A DNA stretch of 64,000 nt from NCBI GenBank assembly GCA_016220085.1, contig JACRIN010000051.1:62001-126000 (forward strand), read 5' to 3'. The position numbers were made by a program, and so were the translations under genes. The notes under the pieces were generated by a model. It saw only the letters and a program-made list of their open reading frames with translations. It ran no database searches and was not told where the DNA came from. Below, in pieces: positions 1 through 7,253 of the stretch. This DNA is from Planctomycetota bacterium (GTDB lineage Bacteria; Planctomycetota; UBA1135; GCA-002686595). Position 1 is the first letter of the stretch. The number at the start of each line of letters is the position of its first letter.

Positions 1-614
1 CATGCGAGCGTGTCGTCGAGCACGCGAGCACGCGTCGTCAGCTCCCTGCGCGACTCCGCGTCCCAGATGCCGAGCTCGCCCTCGAAGAGGTACGCGCCCG
101 GATCGCGACAGGTCTGCCCCTCCGCGTCGCGCACCAACGCCACGCGGAGTCCGTCGGGCGAGACCGCGACGTGTTGGCCCGCGACGTGATCCCACAGTGC
201 GTCACCATCGGCTTCGAACAAGCGCGTCGTGCTCCCGTCGGCGGCGAGCACGTCGAGCGCGTGACGCTTGGCGAGCATGTCGTTCTCGACGAACGCGATG
301 CGACCGTGCGCGTCGGGGCCGGCGAGCGCGTGCACCGTCGGCTTGCCGGTGTTCGGTGCGCGCGGCGTGCTCGCGACGAGGCTCGGCAGCGCGAGCGCCT
401 CGATGCCGCCGACCGCCACGGCCGTCAGGATCGTCCCGTGCGTCCGCGCGATCAGGTCGGTCGCCTCCGGGCCGGCGACGTGAGTCGGCCGAGCCGCGGC
501 GCCTTGCGGCACGGCGCTCGCCGCGGAGAGTGCGAGAGTCGACGACGCGAGCGCGAGCGAAAGCGTGCGCCGCACCGAGCGGCTCGTCGAAGCGAGAATG
601 TTCCGAGTGTTCAT
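1..614 (-). CDS. Exported protein of unknown function, 3' end beyond the window
   Basis: The reading frame is open from an ATG at 614 to the left edge, about 204 codons, so the C-terminus is missing. An AGGAG sits 7 bases upstream of the ATG and decides the start. The N-terminus has several Arg residues followed by a hydrophobic Ala/Leu/Ser run ending near residue 33, which reads as a Sec signal peptide. The mature part carries a segment around AVSPDGLRVALVRDAEG, which looks like one blade of a WD40/PD40 (TolB-like) beta-propeller. Function is unknown; a periplasmic or surface propeller protein is an inference. It lies about 150 bp beyond the end of the glycosyltransferase on the same strand, with no sign that the two act together. 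Confidence 0.6.
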   Translation of the reverse strand, partial: MNTRNILASTSRSVRRTLSLALASSTLALSAASAVPQGAAARPTHVAGPEATDLIARTHGTILTAVAVGGIEALALPSLVASTPRAPNTGKPTVHALAGPDAHGRIAFVENDMLAKRHALDVLAADGSTTRLFEADGDALWDHVAGQHVAVSPDGLRVALVRDAEGQTCRDPGAYLFEGELGIWDAESRRELTTRARVLDDTLA

Positions 615-765
615 CCGAGTCTCCTGCCGCCGTAGCGGCTCGAGGGTCGACGCGAATTGTCGGAACGCCGAGGCTCGCGCGCGCTTCCGACCTTTTGATC
701 GGCGCGAGTCGCGCAGCGGATCGCGCACCGGACCCCGCGCGCGAAGCTGAAGAGCCGGCGGACGG

Positions 766-1551
766 TCAGCGCGCGGCGACTTCTCGATCGCGGGGCGCTT
801 CGCGGAAGACGACCTTCGGCCGGCGGCTCTTCCACTCGGACAGCGCGCCGCCGAAGCGATACGCGAAGAGCTTCTTCAGGAACTCGAGACAGGTCGAGCC
901 GCGGACGTGCGAGAGCCCGTTCGAGCGCATGCGTGCGAAGACGTTCATCTCGAGCACGCGTACGCCGAGGTGATGGCCCTTGATCATCATCTCGGGATCG
1001 AGGAACCACTGCTTTTCCTTGCAGTCCATCGCGGCGAGCACGTCGCGGTGGATGATCTTCGGGCTTCCGTTGATGTCGATCGAGCCGAGCTTCGGGTAGA
1101 GCACGTAGACGAGCGCGTTGTACGCGACGGAAATGACCTTGCGAAGCGGCCCGTCCATCCGGAAGCGGCGGCGCACCTTGCCGAGCACCATGCCGTCGGT
1201 GTGCTTGATCGCTTCGAAGAGCCGCGCGACGTCCTCGGCGTCGACTTGGCCGTCGGCCGGGATGATCCCGATCCACGGCGCGCGGCAGACCGCGATCGAC
1301 TTCAACACGCCGTTGCCGTAGCCCTCGTTCGGCTCGACGCGGTGGTGCACGACGCCGACGCCTTGCGCTTCGAACTTCCGGATCAGCTCACCGGTGCGGT
1401 CCTTGGAGCCGTTGTCCACCGCGACGAGTTCGAGCGCGTGGCCGGCCTTCTCGAACGCCTGCACGAGCTGCGGGATCGTGTACGGCACGACTTCCTGCTC
1501 GTTGTAGCAGGGCATGATGAACGAAATCTCCGGGAGCCCGCGCTCGCTCAC
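766..1551 (-). CDS. Family 2 glycosyltransferase (membrane-associated, cell-envelope type)
   Basis: A 261-residue GT-A glycosyltransferase. Near the N-terminus are the nucleotide-sugar motifs ISFIMPCYNEQE and AVDNGSKDRT, then the GNGVL segment and an acidic PADGQVDAED motif in the DxD position. Relatives are dolichyl- or polyprenyl-phosphate sugar transferases that load a sugar on a lipid carrier at the cytoplasmic face. There is no C-terminal transmembrane pair, so it is a short soluble or peripheral form. The GTG start at 1551 overlaps the stop of the upstream radical SAM gene by four bases (GTGA), so the two are probably translationally coupled. The frame stays open far upstream, but that extension lies antisense to the radical SAM frame and is rejected. 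Family call is firm; the sugar and acceptor are not known. Confidence 0.88.
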   Translation of the reverse strand: MSERGLPEISFIMPCYNEQEVVPYTIPQLVQAFEKAGHALELVAVDNGSKDRTGELIRKFEAQGVGVVHHRVEPNEGYGNGVLKSIAVCRAPWIGIIPADGQVDAEDVARLFEAIKHTDGMVLGKVRRRFRMDGPLRKVISVAYNALVYVLYPKLGSIDINGSPKIIHRDVLAAMDCKEKQWFLDPEMMIKGHHLGVRVLEMNVFARMRSNGLSHVRGSTCLEFLKKLFAYRFGGALSEWKSRRPKVVFREAPRDREVAAR

Positions 1552-3602
1552 GCTTTCGCTCCTTCGAGTCGTGGACGCGCCGGCGCGAAGCTGCGGCGCA
1601 GATCGCGCGCGAACATCGTGCGGGTGAACTTGCCGAGCCCGGACGGGTGCTCGCCGAAGGTCGCGAGCTTGGTTTCGATCAGCGCACGCTTGTCGGGCGC
1701 CGCTTCGGCGACGTACGTGCGCGGGGCGTCGAAGCGATAGCCGGCGAGCGGCTTCGCGTAGCGCTCCGCGATCCACGTCTCGACGTCGTGTTCGGTGCGC
1801 CACTGCACGCGCTGCGGCAGCGCCTCGGCGAACGGCACGTGCAGAACGACCGCGCGCAGGTATTCGAAGATCGTCGCGAGCTCCTTGGCATCGAAGCGCA
1901 CGCCGCGCTCGCCGAGCACGCGGCTGGTCGCGAGCTCCAGGAAGTCGAGCCCCGCCTGCGTCGCGACGAAACGGCCGATCATCGAGTACTTCGACAGCAA
2001 GTTGCCGCCGAGCGTGCCGTCGACGAGCTCCGCGTAGTGCGCCTTCGCCCAGTCGAGGCACGCTTGGCGCGACATGAAGATCTCTTGCTTGGTCTCGACG
2101 AGGAAGTCGTCGATCACTCTGCGGAATTCGGGCGGCGCCTCGGCGAGCAACTGCTGCATGCGCACGACGAGGTCGAACGCCTTGACACCGTGTTGCTGCG
2201 CGTACGCGAACGGCTCCTCGTAGTTGCCTTCGTAGTAGAAGATCGTCAGCAGGAGGTGGAAGACCCGCGTGTCGAGGTAGTCCTGGAACGAGAAGTCGGG
2301 CGTCGCCACGACCATCTCCTCCACCTCGATGATCGGCTCGCCGGTGAAGTCGCCGATGTTGCGCGCGACGACGCGGAACCGCGTGTCGAACTTGAACTTC
2401 TCGCGCTGGTCGGGATTGGCGAGCTCGGCGCCGTGCAACAACATCAATTGGTGCGCGCTGATGCGCTTCGCGCCGGCGTCGAGCAGGTCGTTGACCGCCT
2501 TCATGAAGCTTTGGCGCGTCTCGCCGGGCAGACAGAGGATCAATTCGCCGTAGCTCTGCATCCCCATCGAATCGAGCTCGGCCTGGATCTCCATGTAGGT
2601 CGAGAGCTTGATGTTGTCGCGCTTGATGTTCTTCAGCACGACCGGGTTCATCGACTGAACGGCGGCGGTCATCGGCAGCGCGCCGCGCACCTTGCGCATC
2701 ACCTTGATGATGCGCTCGCCCTTGTTCTTGCCGGTGGTCGTGCGGATGTAACGCGGCCAGTTGTACGTGTCCTGGAGCCAACCGATGTAGTCGGCGATCT
2801 CCTCGTCGCGCTCGTACATGCCGAAGTTGTCGTCGGCGAAACAGAGCGTGATCTCGGGCTTGATGCGCTCGGCGAGGTAGAGCAGGTCGTCCTTGACGTT
2901 CTGCACCGAGTGCGCGAACACGCGGCTGTTCGACTTGACGCCCGAGTTGCAGAACGCGCAGGTGAACGGACACCCGCGCGCGATCTGCATCATCGGGAAG
3001 TAGCCGGTCGAGAGGAACGGATCCATCCAACCGGACGTGTACGGCGACGGGATCTCGTCGAGGTCTTGGATGCGCTCGATCTCCGCGGCCTTGACGAACG
3101 AGCCCGTCTTCGGATCGATCCACGTCACGCCGGCGACCGGCGCTTCGAAGACGCCTTCGCGGCGCGCGCCGACGTCGCTGAAGCGTTGGAGCAAGTTCAG
3201 GAACGCGCGCTCGCCTTCGTACGTCGGCCCGTCGACGTAGCAATCGACGTCGGGCAGCGACCGCAGGAACGTCTCCTGCACCGCATCGACCAACGGCCAG
3301 TTCGGTCCGCCCATCACCGTCAGCGTGCGCGGGTGCTTCTTCTTCGCGTAGCTCGCGAAGTGGTGCGAGAGCTCTTCGTTCCACGCGTAGTTCGAGAGCC
3401 CGAGCACGTCCGGCGCCGCGCGGTCGATAGCGGCCTTCAGGTCCTGCGGCTCGCGGAAGAGCGCGAACTCCGGCTTGCCGGCCGTCGGCGAACTCCTCAG
3501 ATGCGCCGCCGCGTACGTCACCAGGTTGGCGACGCCGAGCGGATAGACATCGGAGCTCTTGGTCAGCAGGTTGTGGCCGAGATCGGCGAGGTAGATGCGC
3601 AT
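1548..3602 (-). CDS. B12-binding domain radical SAM protein
   Basis: A 684-residue protein. Residues 1 to about 140 look like a cobalamin-binding Rossmann domain, with VLGLSNYAWN and VMGGPNWP strands. The radical SAM core follows with ARGCPFTCAFCNSG near residue 210, giving the CxxxCxxC that binds the [4Fe-4S] cluster. The C-terminal third is the long helical extension usual in this class. Relatives carry out methylations, ring contractions or rearrangements on lipids, sugars or antibiotics; the substrate cannot be read here. Coupling to a family 2 glycosyltransferase suggests a role in a glycolipid or envelope polymer (inference). The start at 3602 is an ATG at the beginning of the B12-binding domain (MRIYLADLGHN). 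A 381-base gap upstream probably holds its promoter. Confidence 0.85.
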   Translation of the reverse strand: MRIYLADLGHNLLTKSSDVYPLGVANLVTYAAAHLRSSPTAGKPEFALFREPQDLKAAIDRAAPDVLGLSNYAWNEELSHHFASYAKKKHPRTLTVMGGPNWPLVDAVQETFLRSLPDVDCYVDGPTYEGERAFLNLLQRFSDVGARREGVFEAPVAGVTWIDPKTGSFVKAAEIERIQDLDEIPSPYTSGWMDPFLSTGYFPMMQIARGCPFTCAFCNSGVKSNSRVFAHSVQNVKDDLLYLAERIKPEITLCFADDNFGMYERDEEIADYIGWLQDTYNWPRYIRTTTGKNKGERIIKVMRKVRGALPMTAAVQSMNPVVLKNIKRDNIKLSTYMEIQAELDSMGMQSYGELILCLPGETRQSFMKAVNDLLDAGAKRISAHQLMLLHGAELANPDQREKFKFDTRFRVVARNIGDFTGEPIIEVEEMVVATPDFSFQDYLDTRVFHLLLTIFYYEGNYEEPFAYAQQHGVKAFDLVVRMQQLLAEAPPEFRRVIDDFLVETKQEIFMSRQACLDWAKAHYAELVDGTLGGNLLSKYSMIGRFVATQAGLDFLELATSRVLGERGVRFDAKELATIFEYLRAVVLHVPFAEALPQRVQWRTEHDVETWIAERYAKPLAGYRFDAPRTYVAEAAPDKRALIETKLATFGEHPSGLGKFTRTMFARDLRRSFAPARPRLEGAKA

Positions 3603-3983
3603 GGAGGGGCGATTTAGGGGCTGCGAGGCTTCCAGGATCGGAAGGCTTCGGCCTCTCGCTCCAGACCGGGCGCGCGAAACAGTGACGCGGACGCGCGGGT
3701 CGGGCGGATTCCGAGTCGGGTCGGACCCTGGCCGGCCGGGAGTCTAGCACGAAGGCTTTTCGCTCCCGCACCGCCGACGCGCGCCGGCGGGGCCGTCCGA
3801 CGGGTTCCGAGCGACTCGCCACCCGTCGCGCGCGGCCGACGCGGCGGCGATCGCGTTCCGATCGGGCTTCCCAGAATCGCTCGCGACCGGCGAGGTCGCG
3901 AGCTTGCCGAGCGAAGGCACCGCACGCTCCACGAGGCGTGGTCGCGTGCGGTGCGCGAGGGAGCGGAGGAATCGGGTCGAGCG
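3603..3983. other. Intergenic gap between cytochrome and radical SAM genes
   Basis: This 381-base stretch contains no frame I would call a gene. It should hold the promoter of the radical SAM/glycosyltransferase pair and the terminator of the cytochrome gene. The only clear structure is the hairpin at 3918-3953, listed separately. Confidence 0.5.
3918..3953 (-). terminator. Hairpin terminator candidate after the cytochrome gene
   Basis: A perfect 10-bp stem (CACCGCACGC with GCGTGCGGTG) encloses a second 5-bp stem (CCACG with CGTGG), so the whole element folds as one long hairpin. It begins 30 bases beyond the cytochrome stop codon on the minus strand. No T-tract follows, so termination is inferred from position and structure only. 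Confidence 0.45.
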
Positions 3984-5759
3984 CTACGGCTTCGGCACCA
4001 ACCCGTTCGCCGGCAGGCAAGCCTGGAGGCCGGTCGCCTTCGGCGGCTTGGCGTGGCAGAAGCCGCAGTCGACCATCCGCCCCTTCGCGAGGTGCACGAC
4101 GCGTCCCGGCGCGAGCTCGAACGAGCGCTCGGCGTGCGCGCGAGAGAGCACCGTGCCCTCGAACTCCACTCCGTGGCAGGCCTTGCAGAGCGCATGGTCC
4201 GCCGCGAAGAACGAGCCGTGATTCTGCACGAAGCGCGGATCGCCGACGTTGTGCAGACCGTGCGGCCCGGCGACGTTCACCGCGAGCGATTCGCCCGGGT
4301 GACACGTCTTGCACTCGACGAGGACGCCGCAGTGCTTCTGCAGCTCGTACGCGGCGAGGTTGTCACTCGTGCGCAGCCTGCCGTTCGGCCACTCGGTGTG
4401 CGTGCTGCCGTGGCAGTTCTCGCACGCGAGCCCGCCGTGCCCGAGGCTGTCTCGATAGCGCGTCTTCGGGTTCTCGGCGAAGCGCGGATTCGGCGCGAGG
4501 AACGTCGACGCCGATTCGTCGCGCATGCGATACGCCTGCTGCAGGCGCATGCCGTCGTCGCTGTAGAGCGCGTCGGGATCGGTCAGCCGCACGAGCGCGT
4601 CGCCGGTGTGGCACGACTGGCAACGCGGCATGTCGACCCACGGACGCCGCTCGGAGCCGTCCCACTTGCCGTCGAGGCTCCCACCCGGCCGCAAGCGGAA
4701 CGCGCCGCCGACCGCGAGCAGGTTGCCGTGGCAATCGACGCACTCCAGATCGCCGGTGCGCATCGCGCCGCGCAGCGCTTGCGCGTCGTGACCCGGGTGG
4801 CACGAGTAGCACGTGTCCGCCATCGCGCCGGTCTCTGGGAAGACGAGCTCGCCGAACTCGTCGCGCGCGTAACCGTGGGTCTGGTGGACGACTCGCGAGA
4901 GCGAAGCCCGATAGCACTGCTTCTCGGTCGGCCCCGCGCCCTCGAAGTCGAGCGCGGCGACGTAGTGGCAATCGGCGCAGAGCACCGGTTGAGAGGTGTA
5001 GAGGTGCGTCGCGTTGCGCAGGTCGTGCAGGATCAGGATGTTCTCCTTCATCTGCACGTCGCGGTCGGTCGCCTGCGACCACACGACGGTCGGCGGCACG
5101 CCAGGGAAGGACGACGGCTCGCGCGCGGCGACTCCGCCGGACTCGTGGCAACGGCCGCATTCGCTCTCGTCGGAAACCGGCACGACGACGTCGAGGTGAG
5201 CGAGCTTCTTGTGCGTCTCCTTGCTGAACGCGGTGAGGCGCAGCAGCGGATAGCAGTCGAGTCCGCCCTCGTCGTCGATCGGCGTGATCGGCAGGCCGCG
5301 AACGACCCAGTCGTTGCGTTTCGCGTCGAACTCCATCGTCTGCGGACCGGGCTTCGGCGCGTCGGCGGGCATGTAGAAGCCGCGGAGGCCCTCACCGAGC
5401 TCGAGCCGCACGCCGAACAGGTCCTCCGCGTGATCCCAGAAGTCCGTCTTGGCGACGCTCGTCGAGTTCGGCTCGGCCCCGAGCGCGGAGATCGCGCTGT
5501 AGCGCAGCTCGACCGTCGAGTCGTCCAACACTTCCGGCAAGCCCGCGCCCGCCTGCCGCACGACTTGCGCGCGCACGACGTTGTACGGGGGAAGGACCGC
5601 GAAGACCGAGTAGTCCTTCGCGATCCAATGCAGGCCCAGGTCGTTCGCGCCGACCACCTGCACCTTCAGCTTCTTCGTCGTCGAGGAGTCCGAGTTCGAG
5701 TCGCAGCCCGTCGTCCAGAACGGAAGCAGGATGCACGACAGTGCCATGAACCGCTTCAT
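3984..5759 (-). CDS. Nonaheme c-type cytochrome lipoprotein
   Basis: A 591-residue exported protein with nine CxxCH heme-attachment motifs (CGRCH, CADCH, CYSCH, CVDCH, CQSCH, CENCH, CKTCH, CKACH, CGFCH) from about residue 201 to 565. The first 200 residues have none and form a separate domain. The start at 5759 is fixed by a strong GGAGGT 8 bases upstream and gives MKRFMALSCILLPFWTTGC, a lipoprotein-type signal with Cys19 as the likely acylation site; the -3 position is Thr, not Leu, so the lipobox is imperfect. The frame stays open 31 codons further, but that segment has no signal features. By family it is a periplasmic or surface electron-transfer protein. No cytochrome partner, quinol oxidase or heme-maturation gene is nearby, so donor and acceptor are unknown. 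Confidence 0.88.
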   Translation of the reverse strand: MKRFMALSCILLPFWTTGCDSNSDSSTTKKLKVQVVGANDLGLHWIAKDYSVFAVLPPYNVVRAQVVRQAGAGLPEVLDDSTVELRYSAISALGAEPNSTSVAKTDFWDHAEDLFGVRLELGEGLRGFYMPADAPKPGPQTMEFDAKRNDWVVRGLPITPIDDEGGLDCYPLLRLTAFSKETHKKLAHLDVVVPVSDESECGRCHESGGVAAREPSSFPGVPPTVVWSQATDRDVQMKENILILHDLRNATHLYTSQPVLCADCHYVAALDFEGAGPTEKQCYRASLSRVVHQTHGYARDEFGELVFPETGAMADTCYSCHPGHDAQALRGAMRTGDLECVDCHGNLLAVGGAFRLRPGGSLDGKWDGSERRPWVDMPRCQSCHTGDALVRLTDPDALYSDDGMRLQQAYRMRDESASTFLAPNPRFAENPKTRYRDSLGHGGLACENCHGSTHTEWPNGRLRTSDNLAAYELQKHCGVLVECKTCHPGESLAVNVAGPHGLHNVGDPRFVQNHGSFFAADHALCKACHGVEFEGTVLSRAHAERSFELAPGRVVHLAKGRMVDCGFCHAKPPKATGLQACLPANGLVPKP

Positions 5760-5944
5760 CACAAACCTCCTTCTGCAACGGGTGTCGCGGGCAGAGCCAG
5801 GTGGCGGGGACGACCTCCACCGCGAGGACCTCAAGGGCCGGCGACTCGACACGCGACCCGAGACGAAGCTCTCTAGTCCGGAGCGGAGCGCGTCTCGCGT
5901 CCGTTCAATGGGCTACCGACTAGTCGCCGTCCGCCGTACGAAGC

Positions 5945-5966
5945 CGCGAACGCGAGTTCGTTCGCG
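5945..5966 (-). terminator. Hairpin terminator candidate after the small membrane protein gene
   Basis: A perfect 8-bp stem (CGCGAACG with CGTTCGCG) with a 6-base loop lies about 75 bases beyond the stop of the minus-strand gene at 6042. A smaller CCGG/CCGG stem follows at once on the plus-strand side. There is no T-tract. Confidence 0.35.
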
Positions 5967-6041
5967 CCGGCGAGCCGGCGACGTGCTTCCGGTGGACTGC
6001 CTCGGAGCGCGAGGACTCTCGCTGCGGTGCCCGGAAGTCCA

Positions 6042-6476
6042 TCACGTAGCGCTCGACGGCGGCTGGAGCAGTCGGCGCGCCTCCGCGTTCCGGTGCGCGA
6101 TGCACAGGAGCCAGACGCCGGCGGTGAAGAGCGGGACGCCGAGCAGGAGCAGAGACAGCGGAACTCCGATCGTCACGAGGACGGCACCGAGGAGGTAGTG
6201 CGACCGCGAATCGGGTGCGCAGATCGCGCCCGTCGTGTGGTTCGCCAGCGCATAGCCGACGAAGCCGTTCGCCCGCTCGTGACCTACGATCGTCACGACG
6301 TCGCCTTCGCTGAGCTGCGGTGCGACGGCGAGTTCGAGCAGGGCCGCCCGGTTGCCGATGCGGAGTTCGCAAGCGCGCTTGCTCACGAACTCCCCCGCTC
6401 CCGGCCGGCCGTCGCCGCGCCGCGCTCGAACGAACCCAATCCGGGTCGCGGGCCCCGACAGGACGCTCATCGCCAT
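6042..6476 (-). CDS. Small membrane protein of unknown function
   Basis: A 144-residue protein. A GGAG lies 4 bases before the ATG at 6476 and 10 bases before a second in-frame ATG at 6470, so either start is possible. The N-terminal 80 or so residues are soluble. They are followed by one long or two short hydrophobic segments (YLLGAVLVTIGVPLSLLLLG and an adjoining stretch ending WLLCIAHR) and a short basic C-terminus. I do not recognise the family. It is divergent from the ECF sigma gene starting at 6681, with about 200 bases between them. The longer open frame to 6827 runs antisense to the sigma gene and is not used. Confidence 0.6.
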   Translation of the reverse strand: MAMSVLSGPATRIGFVRARRGDGRPGAGEFVSKRACELRIGNRAALLELAVAPQLSEGDVVTIVGHERANGFVGYALANHTTGAICAPDSRSHYLLGAVLVTIGVPLSLLLLGVPLFTAGVWLLCIAHRNAEARRLLQPPSSAT

Positions 6477-6680
6477 GTTGCTCTCCTTCGTTTCGCCCCC
6501 GGTTCGCCCCCCAGACCGCGCATGCGCGCACCGACCGTCGGCGCGCGTCGACCACGCGATTCGAGTCGTACGGGCGCAGACGTCCGCGAGCGCTCCGCGC
6601 GACGCGCTAGAATCGAGCCTCGCCGAGCGCTTCCGGATGCGCGAGATCCCGGCGCGCCCGCAGCCTTTCTCGCCCGGAAC

Positions 6681-7253
6681 ATGCACCCAATGTCCAGAAT
6701 CCCCGCCGAGGGCCTCCCTTCCGACGCTACGCCGGCCGTGGATTCGGACGCCGCCGTGACGCAGCGCTTCTACGCCGAGCTGCATGCGATCGCACACCGC
6801 ATGTTCGCGACCGAGCGAGGCGATCACACGCTGCAGCCGACCGCGATCGTCAACGAGGCGTGCCTACGGCTGTTGTCGAGCTCCGCGCTGCCCGACGTTC
6901 CGCGCGCGGATCGCCTGGCGCTCGCGGCGCGTGTGCTCCGACAGGTGCTGATCGATCACGCACGCGGTCGCGGCGCGCAGAAGCGCGGTGATCGGCGCCT
7001 GAGGATCGAGCTCGATCCCGAGCTCTGCGCCGCCGAACGGACCTTCGTCGACTTCGACGCGATCCACGGCGCGCTCGAACGCCTCGCCGCACTGCACGCG
7101 CGCCAAGCGCAGGTCGTGACGCTGCGCGTCTTCGGCGGACTGTCGATGACGCAGATCGCGGATGTCGTCGGTGCGTCGTTGCGCACGATCGAGGCCGACT
7201 GGACCGTGGCGCGCGCGTGGCTGCGGCGCGAGCTCTCCGGCGGCCGCGCATGA
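6681..7253 (+). CDS. ECF-type RNA polymerase sigma factor (TIGR02999-like)
   Basis: A 190-residue sigma factor of the short planctomycete/acidobacterial type. Region 2 is RFYAELHAIAHRMFATERGD with the diagnostic TLQPTAIVNEACLRL that follows. Region 4 near the C-terminus reads VTLRVFGGLSMTQIADVVGA and includes the helix-turn-helix. Two starts are possible: ATG 6681 (MHPMSRIP) and ATG 6690; neither has a good Shine-Dalgarno. The stop overlaps the start of the downstream kinase (ATGA), so sigma factor and kinase are translationally coupled. In this family the coupled kinase is thought to control the sigma factor by phosphorylation, which is general knowledge and not visible here. Target promoters are unknown. 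Confidence 0.88.
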   Translation: MHPMSRIPAEGLPSDATPAVDSDAAVTQRFYAELHAIAHRMFATERGDHTLQPTAIVNEACLRLLSSSALPDVPRADRLALAARVLRQVLIDHARGRGAQKRGDRRLRIELDPELCAAERTFVDFDAIHGALERLAALHARQAQVVTLRVFGGLSMTQIADVVGASLRTIEADWTVARAWLRRELSGGRA

